Below, piece by piece: positions 1 to 5,957 of a stretch of 10,895 bases of DNA. The first letter of the stretch is position 1. Each line of letters opens with the position of its first letter. Below the pieces are notes generated by a model. That model made no database searches and was not told where the DNA came from. It saw only the letters and a program-made list of their open reading frames with translations. Made by a program: the position numbers and the translations under genes. This stretch comes from an uncultured Cetobacterium sp. (GTDB lineage Bacteria; Fusobacteriota; Fusobacteriia; Fusobacteriales; Fusobacteriaceae), in NCBI GenBank assembly GCA_900766645.1, contig CAAFWD010000177.1, positions 1 through 10,895 on the forward strand. Direction: 5' to 3'.

Positions 1-31
1 ACTCTTTCCCTACACGACGCTCTTCCGATCT
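1..31 (+). other. Illumina TruSeq adapter remnant (not genomic)
   Basis: All 31 bases match the 3' part of the standard Illumina TruSeq universal (read-1) adapter, ending in CTCTTCCGATCT. This is library sequence left on the contig. The genomic sequence starts at about base 32. The adapter happens to stay open in the reading frame of the first gene, so a gene caller could wrongly extend that protein into it. Confidence 0.98.
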
Positions 32-32
32 A

Positions 33-689
33 GCATATTTTGCTTCTCTTATAGGAGAGTATGGAGGGCAGTTAATAGGATCTTATGCGAGAGCTATGTT
101 GATTTACTATCCATTATGTTTAGCTTATTTTTTAATAGCCTTTCCAGTTTATGCTTATATAGCTGGGGGAACAGAAGGAATAAAATCATTAAAAAATCTA
201 TTATCTCCTGCTTTAACCTCTATAGCAACACAAAGTAGTATAGCAACCCTTCCAGTAAATTTAGAAGCAGCAGAAAAAATAGGGATTCCAAAGGATATTA
301 GAGATATAGTTTTACCAATAGGAGCAACAGCTCATATGGATGGAACTTGTTTGAGTTCTATTTTGAAAATTTCATTTTTATTTGGAATATTTAATATTCC
401 CTTTGAAGGAACTGGGACATATATAAGTGCAATAGTTCTTTCTATAATGGGAGGAGTAGTAATGTCAGGGGTACCTGGTGGAGGTTTAATTGGAGAGATG
501 CTAATTGTAACAATGTATGGGTTTCCTCCAGAAGCGTTCCCAATAGTAGCAACAATAGGATATTTAGTTGATCCACCAGCAACAATGATTAATGCAACAG
601 GTGATACAGTAGCAGCAATGTTAGTTACAAGATTTGTTGAAGGTAAAAATTGGATGAGAAATACTATTTTAATAAAAAATGAGATGTAA
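33..689 (+). CDS. DAACS-family sodium:amino acid/dicarboxylate symporter, 5'-truncated
   Basis: This is the C-terminal 218 residues of an inner-membrane secondary transporter of the DAACS (GltP/SstT/EAAT) family; full proteins are about 400 residues. The frame is open back to the adapter at base 31, so the ATG at 96 is internal and not the real start. Family hallmarks are in order: the HP1 serine-rich tip (TQSSIATLP), the TM7 sodium motif HMDGT (333-347; usually NMDGT), the HP2 glycine-rich tip (SGVPGGG) and TM8 DPPATMINATGD (570-605). In GltPh numbering, Asp394, Thr398, Asn401 and Asp405 are kept. Arg397, which binds the side-chain carboxylate of Glu/Asp, is Ala (579-581), and Asn310 is His. 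By analogy with neutral-amino-acid members, glutamate or aspartate is therefore an unlikely substrate; the true substrate is unknown. The stop codon runs directly into a terminator. Confidence 0.9.
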   Translation, partial: AYFASLIGEYGGQLIGSYARAMLIYYPLCLAYFLIAFPVYAYIAGGTEGIKSLKNLLSPALTSIATQSSIATLPVNLEAAEKIGIPKDIRDIVLPIGATAHMDGTCLSSILKISFLFGIFNIPFEGTGTYISAIVLSIMGGVVMSGVPGGGLIGEMLIVTMYGFPPEAFPIVATIGYLVDPPATMINATGDTVAAMLVTRFVEGKNWMRNTILIKNEM

Positions 690-719
690 AAAAGGCACAG
701 ATTATTTAGTGCCTTTTTT
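688..719 (+). terminator. Rho-independent terminator of the DAACS symporter gene
   Basis: GGCAC (694-698) pairs with GTGCC (709-713) around a 10-nt loop, and the stem is extended by an A-run before it against the T-run after it (714-719). The last bases of the TAA stop codon form part of the A-run. The symmetry could allow some function in both directions. Confidence 0.85.
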
Positions 720-741
720 AGTTTATATAATTTGGATTTAA

Positions 742-750
742 TGATAAAAT
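742..750 (+). promoter_or_regulatory. Candidate extended -10 promoter for the DedA-like gene
   Basis: TGATAAAAT fits the extended -10 pattern TGnTATAAT with one mismatch and lies 19 bases before the start codon at 770, between a terminator and an AGGAGG-type ribosome binding site. No good -35 is present (TTTATA at 722-727 is the nearest). In DNA this AT-rich such matches are common, so this is only a candidate. Confidence 0.35.
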
Positions 751-769
751 AATTCAAAAAGGAGGAGAT

Positions 770-1309
770 ATGGAAATAGTTAATACATTAGAGAAATTGG
801 GAGTTTTAGGAGTGGCAATAGCAGGATTTTCAGAAGCAACTTTTTTACCAGTTCCAATGGAAGCGATATCTATCCCCATATATCTTTCTAATAAAAATAG
901 AGCCATATTATACAGTTTAATTTTAATATTTTTTTCAAGTATAGGAAGCTTAGTGGGATATTTTTTAGGAAAATTTTTAGGAGTTTCAATTATAAAAAAA
1001 TTATCTTTAGAAAAATATTTAGAAAAAATTAAAAAATTATATAATGACAATTTATTTTTTACAATTTTAACTTCAGCTTTTACACCAATTCCTTTTGAAG
1101 CTTATGTTTTATCAGCAGGAGTTTTACAAGTGGATTTAAAAAAGTTTTTTGTATCTGCAACTATAAGCAGAGTTATAAGACATTTGCCTCAAGGAATTTT
1201 TATATATTTTTATGGGGGAAATATTTTAAAAAATATAAAAGAGTATAGTTTTTTATTAGGAATTATAGTAGTCCTATTTATATTTGCAAAAATAAAATTA
1301 AAAGCATAG
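770..1309 (+). CDS. YqaA/DedA-type small membrane protein (VTT/SNARE-associated family)
   Basis: This 179-residue integral inner-membrane protein resembles the YqaA branch of the DedA (VTT-domain) superfamily. Members have been linked to lipid-carrier flipping and envelope homeostasis; the substrate of this one is unknown. The family layout is visible: an N-terminal re-entrant hydrophobic stretch with SEATFLPVPME (about residues 21-31), a Gly-rich membrane segment (about 45-70), a short charged amphipathic stretch, a second re-entrant element TPIPFEAYVLSAGVL (about 104-118), a conserved-looking basic turn SRVIRHLPQG, and a C-terminal membrane helix (about 158-176) ending in Lys residues. The ATG is preceded by AAGGAGGAGAT with normal spacing. 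It is monocistronic, with terminators on both sides, so it does not appear to be part of the neighbouring systems. Confidence 0.82.
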   Translation: MEIVNTLEKLGVLGVAIAGFSEATFLPVPMEAISIPIYLSNKNRAILYSLILIFFSSIGSLVGYFLGKFLGVSIIKKLSLEKYLEKIKKLYNDNLFFTILTSAFTPIPFEAYVLSAGVLQVDLKKFFVSATISRVIRHLPQGIFIYFYGGNILKNIKEYSFLLGIIVVLFIFAKIKLKA

Positions 1310-1330
1310 ATATTTATCTGTGCTTTTTTT
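1300..1330 (+). terminator. Rho-independent terminator of the DedA-like gene
   Basis: AAAAGCATAGAT pairs with ATCTGTGCTTTT (12 pairs including one G-U) around a 4-nt loop, followed by a T-run (1324-1330). The stem contains the TAG stop codon at 1307-1309, so translation ends inside the hairpin. Confidence 0.88.
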
Positions 1331-1408
1331 ATAAAAAATTAAAATAAGATAAAGGGATTTCTTTAATATTTTAGAAAATTAGATAAAATAAAATATTAAG
1401 GAGGATCA

Positions 1409-4186
1409 ATGAAAAAAATTATTTTTTTCTTCCTTTTTACAATTTCTATTTCCTTTAGTGAAGTTTATATTCCAAAAAATAATCAAGAAAAAATTTTCTT
1501 AAATAATCTTAAAAAGGAAAAGATTGTAATTGGGTTGCTTCAGTCACAACTTTATAATGAAATTAAAATAAATGAAAAAACTGTAAATGATATATTAAAA
1601 GAGATTTTTATAGATTATTTAGAATTAAATGTTGATTTTAAAGTAGATACACTTGAAAATTTGTATGGTGATTGTAAAAATGGGGAAATTCAAGGAATAG
1701 GATTAATAAATAAAGAGAAAAGTCTAATAAAATATTTAGATTTTACAGATACGATTTATAATGAAGAGTTGTATATAATGTCAGATCAAAAAAGAATTAA
1801 TTTTTTAGAAGATTTAGATAATGGATGGATATATTCTACACCAAATAATGTTCATATAGGTTTTATGAAGGAGATTTTAGAAAACAGCGATCTAAGTGCT
1901 ACATTTGTTCAAACAAGAAATTTGGAAAATTATAAAAAAGAATTTATTTTAACTCAAAGTCCTTTTATATATAATTTTAGATATTTTTTAAAAATATCTA
2001 ATTCATCAGGGGTAGTAATAGGAATTACAAACAGATTTGAGGAGCTAGTACCAATATTAAATAGCGCTATAAAATCCAAATATGAAATTATATTAAGAAA
2101 ACATATGGAAGATATTAAAAATTATTATATTTTAGACAATTTTTATAAATCGTTAACAAATAGCGAAAAAGAGTATCTTTCTAACTTAAACTCTCTAAAT
2201 GTTTTTTATGAACATAAAAATAATTCTATAGTATCTTATTATTCTGAGATTAATAATAAATACACTGGAATATTTCCAAATATTTTAAATATTTTAGGAG
2301 AAAAATTAAATATAAAAATTAATGATTTAACAGGAAAACTTGAAAATCCAACTTTAGAATTAAAAAATAAAAATATTGATATGTTAGTTCTTTCTAAAAC
2401 TAGTGATAGATCTGAAGAATTTATTTTTTCAGATAAAATTTATGGATTAAATACATATATAGTTAGTTTAAAAAATAATATAAGAAATAGTCAAAGAATT
2501 GGGATTATTCCTAATAGTGTAGAGGAACAAATAATAAAAAAATATGATGTTGATAAAAATATAAAAAAATATAAAAATTATGATTCAATGTTAGCATCTT
2601 TAAATAATGGAGAGCTTAAAAGCATAGTTACAATAAATATTAATAATTTAGATTCTAGAATATACAACACTAATTTTTTCGAAACGATACCTGTTAATAT
2701 GGCTTTTAATAAAGATGATCAAATATTAAGAAATATTTTTAATAAAGGAATAATATCTTTAATAGATAAAGATAAAATTAGTGACTCTGCAATTTTAGAA
2801 AAAGAAAATGAAGAAAGGGAGCTACTGAGAAAAAGTAACAATCAAAAATCAGTTTTAATTATAGTAATAGCTTTATTTATAATTCTTATTTTGTTTCTTT
2901 TGATGAAATATAAAAGTGATAGAAGGCTTCAAAAAGAACTTTTGAAAGACCCTCTAAGTGGGTTACCAAATAGAATAGTTTTTAATAAATTCTGTAAAAA
3001 TATAGCAAATAATCTAAAGGGATATGTTTTTATATTAGATTTAGATGATTTCAAAGAGATAAATGATAATTATGGGCATGAATCTGGAGATGAAGTGATT
3101 GCAGAGATTTCTAAGTATTTAAGAGAGCATTTTAAAGAGGATTATATATTTAGAATATCAGGGGATGAAATATATGGCATGTTTTTAAAAGATATAAAAA
3201 AAATAATGGATGGAATTTCTAAATATAAAGAAAATAATCCGATATTTTTAAAATATGATGTGAATTTTAGTTTAGGTTTATATTATAAGAAAGTTGGAGA
3301 AAATATAAATTCAGCTTTTAGATACGCTGATATGGCAATGTTTGATGCAAAGAAGAGAAAAGGGTTTAGTTTTAGGATTGCAGATAACTATTTTATTGAA
3401 AAAAAAGAAAAAGAGGAAAAGATTATTTCACTTTTAAAAGGAAATATAGAAGATATTTACCCAGTGTTTCAACCTAAAATGAAAGTATCTTCAGAAAAAA
3501 TTACTGGTGGGGAGGTATTAGCAAGGTGTAGATCTATAGAATTAGGGGATATATCCCCTGCTATTTTTATACCTATAGCAGAGGAACATAATCTTATATA
3601 TAAAATTGATTATAAAATGGCAGAAGAAGCAATAAAATTTGTTAGAAAGTGGATAGATAATAAAAAAATAAAAAAAGGATTTAGAATATCTTTTAATCTA
3701 TCGGTAAAAACATTTGGAAGGAAAGATTTAGTTGAACAGATAACTAATATATTAGAAAAATATAAAGTTTCTGGAGAATATGTTGAAATTGAGATAACAG
3801 AAACTATTTTGATTCGTGAAATGAAAGATATCGTTGGGAAATTAAGCTCTTTAATAAATTTAGGAATTCAGATTTCTTTAGATGATTTTACAGCAGGACA
3901 TTCAACAGCTGGATTTTTACCACTTCTTCCAATAAAAATTGTAAAATTTGACAAATCACTTTTGGATTCTATAACTAAAAGTGAGGAAAAGGGGAAAATC
4001 GTATATATTAATTTAATATCTTTAGTAAAAGATTTAAAGTTAAAAATTGTATCAGAGGGAGTGGAAACTTTAGAGCAGATAGATTTTTTAAGAGAACACA
4101 AAGTAGATTATATTCAAGGATATTTAGTTGGAAAACCAAAAGAGGATATTGAGGAAGATTTTTTTGAAGTGTGTTGTAAAATATAA
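1409..4186 (+). CDS. Tandem periplasmic-sensor GGDEF-EAL protein, probable c-di-GMP phosphodiesterase
   Basis: This 925-residue inner-membrane protein would tune intracellular cyclic-di-GMP in response to a periplasmic ligand. It has a signal peptide (about residues 1-17) and then two solute-binding-like (Venus flytrap, PBPb) domains, about 27-240 and 253-465. Each opens with a matching boundary motif, EKIFLNNL (27-34) and EKEYLSNL (253-260), the arrangement seen in BvgS/EvgS-type sensors. One transmembrane helix (about 482-503) leads to GGDEF (from DPLSGLPNR at 514) and EAL (about 680-920). The GGDEF signature is SGDEI (584-588); Asp and Glu are kept, but the RxxD inhibitory site is FKED. 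The EAL domain has EVLAR (702), NLS (763), EITET (795), DDF (825), SEGVET (882) and QGY (903), so all expected metal and catalytic positions appear intact. Phosphodiesterase activity is the better guess; the GGDEF domain may be a GTP sensor or weakly active. The AAGGAGG at 1398-1404 supports this start. Ligand unknown. Confidence 0.9.
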   Translation: MKKIIFFFLFTISISFSEVYIPKNNQEKIFLNNLKKEKIVIGLLQSQLYNEIKINEKTVNDILKEIFIDYLELNVDFKVDTLENLYGDCKNGEIQGIGLINKEKSLIKYLDFTDTIYNEELYIMSDQKRINFLEDLDNGWIYSTPNNVHIGFMKEILENSDLSATFVQTRNLENYKKEFILTQSPFIYNFRYFLKISNSSGVVIGITNRFEELVPILNSAIKSKYEIILRKHMEDIKNYYILDNFYKSLTNSEKEYLSNLNSLNVFYEHKNNSIVSYYSEINNKYTGIFPNILNILGEKLNIKINDLTGKLENPTLELKNKNIDMLVLSKTSDRSEEFIFSDKIYGLNTYIVSLKNNIRNSQRIGIIPNSVEEQIIKKYDVDKNIKKYKNYDSMLASLNNGELKSIVTININNLDSRIYNTNFFETIPVNMAFNKDDQILRNIFNKGIISLIDKDKISDSAILEKENEERELLRKSNNQKSVLIIVIALFIILILFLLMKYKSDRRLQKELLKDPLSGLPNRIVFNKFCKNIANNLKGYVFILDLDDFKEINDNYGHESGDEVIAEISKYLREHFKEDYIFRISGDEIYGMFLKDIKKIMDGISKYKENNPIFLKYDVNFSLGLYYKKVGENINSAFRYADMAMFDAKKRKGFSFRIADNYFIEKKEKEEKIISLLKGNIEDIYPVFQPKMKVSSEKITGGEVLARCRSIELGDISPAIFIPIAEEHNLIYKIDYKMAEEAIKFVRKWIDNKKIKKGFRISFNLSVKTFGRKDLVEQITNILEKYKVSGEYVEIEITETILIREMKDIVGKLSSLINLGIQISLDDFTAGHSTAGFLPLLPIKIVKFDKSLLDSITKSEEKGKIVYINLISLVKDLKLKIVSEGVETLEQIDFLREHKVDYIQGYLVGKPKEDIEEDFFEVCCKI

Positions 4187-4214
4187 AAACTTCTAGAGAT
4201 TCTAGAAGTTTTTT
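4186..4214. terminator. Bidirectional intrinsic terminator between convergent genes
   Basis: AAAACTTCTAGA (4186-4197) and TCTAGAAGTTTT (4201-4212) form a 12-bp perfect stem with a 3-nt loop, followed by T residues to 4214. The upstream A-run makes a T-run on the opposite strand, so it can end both the GGDEF-EAL transcript (+) and the LytTR transcript (-, stop at 4224). It separates the two regulatory units. Confidence 0.9.
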
Positions 4215-4223
4215 CAAAAAAAA

Positions 4224-4571
4224 TTAAAGCTGGGTTGAATATTTTAGTATTTCATCTTTCAATTCTTTTAATTTTTTCTTACTAGAGTAGATAGAAAGAT
4301 TGTTTGTGCAAAGAATTTGTTCCTCTTTAAAATCGACAGCTTTGATGTGGTGAAGATTCACAACAGTTCCTCTATCAAGTTTAAAAAAATAAAATTCATC
4401 TAAAAATTTTTTAGAAAATTCATTAAATGAACTTTTAAATGAATACACATTTAAATCACTTGTTGTTATTTGGATTTTTCTTTCGCAAGATAGATAAGTG
4501 ATTAAAACTATTTCAGAAATTTCCTGAAGATGTAAAGAAGAAGTCGTATCAATAACTATTTTATGCTCCAT
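4224..4571 (-). CDS. Stand-alone LytTR-domain DNA-binding regulator
   Basis: This 115-residue protein consists almost entirely of one LytTR domain, the beta-strand DNA-binding fold of AgrA/ComE/LytR-type regulators. The C-terminal half carries the family signature, FFKLDRGTVVNLHHIKAV at about residues 62-79 (family pattern: F-x-(R/K)-x-(H/D)-(R/K)-x3-VN-x2-(H/Y)-I), followed by a strand and a Lys-rich C-terminal helix (about 95-110). There is no receiver domain, membrane segment or other sensor, so its activity must be set by its amount, a partner or direct ligand binding. The start is supported by AGGAGG on the minus strand (4577-4582), 5 bases away. It is divergent from hdcA and convergent with the c-di-GMP gene, with a shared terminator between. 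Divergence and the shared control region suggest it regulates the hdcA operon and itself; this is inference. Confidence 0.88.
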   Translation of the reverse strand: MEHKIVIDTTSSLHLQEISEIVLITYLSCERKIQITTSDLNVYSFKSSFNEFSKKFLDEFYFFKLDRGTVVNLHHIKAVDFKEEQILCTNNLSIYSSKKKLKELKDEILKYSTQL

Positions 4572-4708
4572 AAAAGCCTCCTAGAAATGTTTCTTTTAAA
4601 TTTAAACTTAAAAGAAATAAATTAAGTGTTTTGTGAATAAAAATATGATATTTGGGTTTAAATATTATATTTTTAAGTATATAAAAATAAAAAAACTAAA
4701 AACTTGGT

Positions 4709-4737
4709 ATTATATATGTATGCCCAGGCGTTATAAA
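4709..4737 (-). promoter_or_regulatory. Candidate promoter for the LytTR gene
   Basis: Read on the minus strand, TTTATA (4732-4737) is followed after exactly 17 bases by a perfect -10, TATAAT (4709-4714). The -35 matches consensus at 4 of 6 positions and lies inside the left arm of the 12-bp inverted repeat, so a protein bound to the arm would occlude or contact RNA polymerase. The predicted transcript has a leader of about 130 nt before the LytTR start codon. Confidence 0.45.
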
Positions 4738-4891
4738 GGTAGTAAAAAACCACTATCTCACTCAAAAGCACTGATTTTTATTTGTTAACTAAAATACGAT
4801 TATATTACTATAATATATCATAATTTTAAGATTGAAGTATATACTATTTTTTTAATGTTAAGAAACTAGAAAAAAGTATCTTTATAACGCC
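4727..4891. repeat. Perfect 12-bp inverted repeat flanking a 141-bp segment
   Basis: GGCGTTATAAAG (4727-4738) and CTTTATAACGCC (4880-4891) are exact inverse complements. As RNA the stem would extend inward by G-U, U-A and A-U pairs. Outside the GGCG ends the similarity stops at once. The segment between contains the best hdcA promoter. Possible roles are a pair of regulator sites (for example for the adjacent LytTR protein), the ends of an invertible or formerly mobile segment, or a long-range RNA stem. No matching target-site duplication flanks it and no recombinase gene lies in the window. Confidence 0.8.
4785..4814 (+). promoter_or_regulatory. Candidate promoter for the hdcA operon
   Basis: TTAACT (4785-4790, 4 of 6 matches to TTGACA) is followed after 18 bases by a perfect -10, TATAAT (4809-4814). 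Transcription from about 4821 would give a leader of about 115 nt that includes the right arm of the inverted repeat. The weak -35 would suit an activator-dependent promoter. The region is AT-rich, so other starts are possible. Confidence 0.45.
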
Positions 4892-4920
4892 ACATATTTA
4901 TTATTGATTACACATAGCAT

Positions 4921-4929
4921 AGGAGATGA
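4921..4929 (+). promoter_or_regulatory. Ribosome binding site that sets the hdcA start
   Basis: AGGAGATGA matches the anti-Shine-Dalgarno complement AGGAGGTGA at 8 of 9 positions and ends 7 bases before the ATG at 4937. This favours 4937 over the in-frame TTG at 4904, which has no such site and lies upstream of this one. Confidence 0.8.
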
Positions 4930-4936
4930 TATTCAA

Positions 4937-5893
4937 ATGAGTATGGAAGAAAAAAGAAATCAAACAGTATCAACAGGAACAAATAGTTGGAGAAAAGTAA
5001 GAGCACCAAAAATTGATAAGACAGCAATAAGTCCATATGATAGATATTGCGATGGATATGGAGCGCCAGGAGCTTATGGAAATGGTTATGTATCAGTATT
5101 AAAAGTTTCTGTTGGGACAGTTAAGAAAACAGATGATTTTCTATTAGATGGAATTGTTTCATATGACAGAGCAGAAATTAACGATGCTTATGTAGGACAA
5201 ATAAATATGTTAACAGCTTCATCATTCTGTGGAGTAGCTGGACAAGTATGGGGACATGACTTAGCAGTTCATGAAAGCATTGAAAACAAAGAGATTGAGG
5301 AATTATTTAGATTAGAACAGTTTGATGGAACACCTTTAAAAATATATGATGGAAAACCTTTACTAGAGGCAGGAGTAGAACTATTTGGAACAGAAAAAAA
5401 TAGACGTTTCCCTACAGCTCCAGGTGCACATGTAATATGTGCAAATAAAGGAATAACAGCATATAGACCTAAAGAAGGAGAGCCTTTAAAAGAAGGGGAA
5501 GCTTATGGAGTATGGTGTTTTATAGCATTATCTTTATCAAATGATAGAGACAACTGTGCAGATCTATTTATAGAGGATGCAGGTCTTTGGACTAAAAATG
5601 ACAATCCTGAAGATTTAAAAAAATTCTTAGAGGATCATAGAAAAGCGGTAGCTTGGTCAATAGTAGAGTGTGGAAAAGATTCTCATGTGGTTTTTGAGAG
5701 AAGCTACATATCATTTGCATATGTAATTATGAAACCTGGAGAAATTGGAACATCATTAACTTGTGCTCCATATGTAACACTTGCAAGAGATGCAGTTCCA
5801 GAAGAAGGATTCCCATCATTGAATCATACAAATCTATCTCAGTGGCTAGATGATATGAAGTTTAAACCATTAATTTACAATTATAAAAAATAG
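4937..5893 (+). CDS. hdcA: Pyruvoyl-dependent histidine decarboxylase (HdcA proenzyme)
   Basis: This enzyme converts histidine to histamine and CO2, consuming a proton, in the cytoplasm. The 318-residue proenzyme matches the Lactobacillus 30a type HDC along its whole length. The internal serinolysis site is TASSFCG with Ser95-Ser96, matching known Ser81-Ser82; cleavage should give a beta chain of 95 residues and an alpha chain of 223 whose first residue becomes the pyruvoyl cofactor. The pocket residues Asp77 and Glu80 (SYDRAE) match Asp63/Glu66, and Phe211/Glu213 in LFIEDAG match Phe195 and the proton-donating Glu197. The core ISPYDRYCDGYGAPGAYGNG (residues 31-50) begins the conserved fold; before it lies a Lys/Arg-containing N-terminal tail that, judged by the cleavage site, is about 14 residues longer than in Lactobacillus 30a. 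It is the first gene of the operon. No hdcB maturation gene is in the window. The family is best known in Gram-positives, so transfer is plausible but not shown. Confidence 0.95.
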   Translation: MSMEEKRNQTVSTGTNSWRKVRAPKIDKTAISPYDRYCDGYGAPGAYGNGYVSVLKVSVGTVKKTDDFLLDGIVSYDRAEINDAYVGQINMLTASSFCGVAGQVWGHDLAVHESIENKEIEELFRLEQFDGTPLKIYDGKPLLEAGVELFGTEKNRRFPTAPGAHVICANKGITAYRPKEGEPLKEGEAYGVWCFIALSLSNDRDNCADLFIEDAGLWTKNDNPEDLKKFLEDHRKAVAWSIVECGKDSHVVFERSYISFAYVIMKPGEIGTSLTCAPYVTLARDAVPEEGFPSLNHTNLSQWLDDMKFKPLIYNYKK

Positions 5894-5909
5894 AGATAAA
5901 TATATTTAT

Positions 5910-5937
5910 GGGGGTGCTTCTTTAAAGGGAGTGCCTC
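5910..5937 (+). terminator. Weak intercistronic hairpin / attenuator after hdcA
   Basis: GGTGCTTC (5913-5920) can pair with GGGAGTGCC (from 5928 to 5935) as an 8-bp stem with three G-U pairs, and further G residues at 5910-5912 can pair with TCT. It is followed only by TCTTTATTT, a poor U-tract. It lies 17 bases after the hdcA stop and just before the next ribosome binding site. It probably causes partial termination or 3' end stabilisation, giving more HdcA than the downstream proteins. Confidence 0.45.
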
Positions 5938-5944
5938 TTTATTT

Positions 5945-5951
5945 AAGGAGG
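5945..5951 (+). promoter_or_regulatory. Ribosome binding site that sets the adiA-type gene start
   Basis: AAGGAGG ends 6 bases before the ATG at 5958. The in-frame GTG at 5931 lies upstream of this site and inside the intercistronic hairpin, so it is not the start. Confidence 0.85.
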
Positions 5952-5957
5952 ATTGTT

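Larger units (their letters stand above)
4572..4936. promoter_or_regulatory. Divergent regulatory region between the LytTR gene and hdcA
   Basis: These 365 bases carry no credible gene. They are very AT-rich apart from a short GC island, TGCCCAGGCG (4721-4730), which runs into a long-range inverted repeat. The region also holds a candidate promoter on each strand, a 7-bp inverted repeat around the hdcA -10 (TATATTA CTA TAATATA, 4801-4817), and a perfect 10-bp palindrome AGTATATACT (4836-4845). The last two could be operators, but their AT-only makeup makes chance likely. I found no T-box signature or other riboswitch consensus. Confidence 0.75.

Noticed and set aside
332..757. 141-residue open frame on the minus strand
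   Set aside because: It lies opposite the DAACS symporter gene, runs through its terminator and resembles no family; it is a shadow of the coding strand.
754..1050. 98-residue open frame on the minus strand
   Set aside because: It is antisense to the DedA-like gene, has no ribosome binding site of note and no recognisable domain.
3868..4217. Two minus-strand open frames of 77 and 69 residues
   Set aside because: Both are antisense to the conserved EAL domain; one starts beyond the bidirectional terminator. Neither looks like a protein.
4801..4845. Two AT-only palindromes as operators
   Set aside because: TATATTA-CTA-TAATATA and AGTATATACT are expected by chance in DNA this AT-rich; they are mentioned in the regulatory region but not called as separate sites.
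4727..4891. Miniature transposable element (MITE) bounded by the 12-bp inverted repeats
   Set aside because: The bases just outside the arms (CCCA on the left, ACAT on the right) show no target-site duplication and no second copy is in the window. It is kept only as an inverted repeat of unknown role.
4904..4936. Upstream TTG start for hdcA
   Set aside because: It precedes the strong ribosome binding site at 4921-4929; the ATG at 4937 has ideal spacing and gives a sensible N-terminus.
4739..4936. T-box or other riboswitch in the hdcA leader
   Set aside because: No T-box sequence, no specifier-like stem and no terminator/antiterminator pair could be found.
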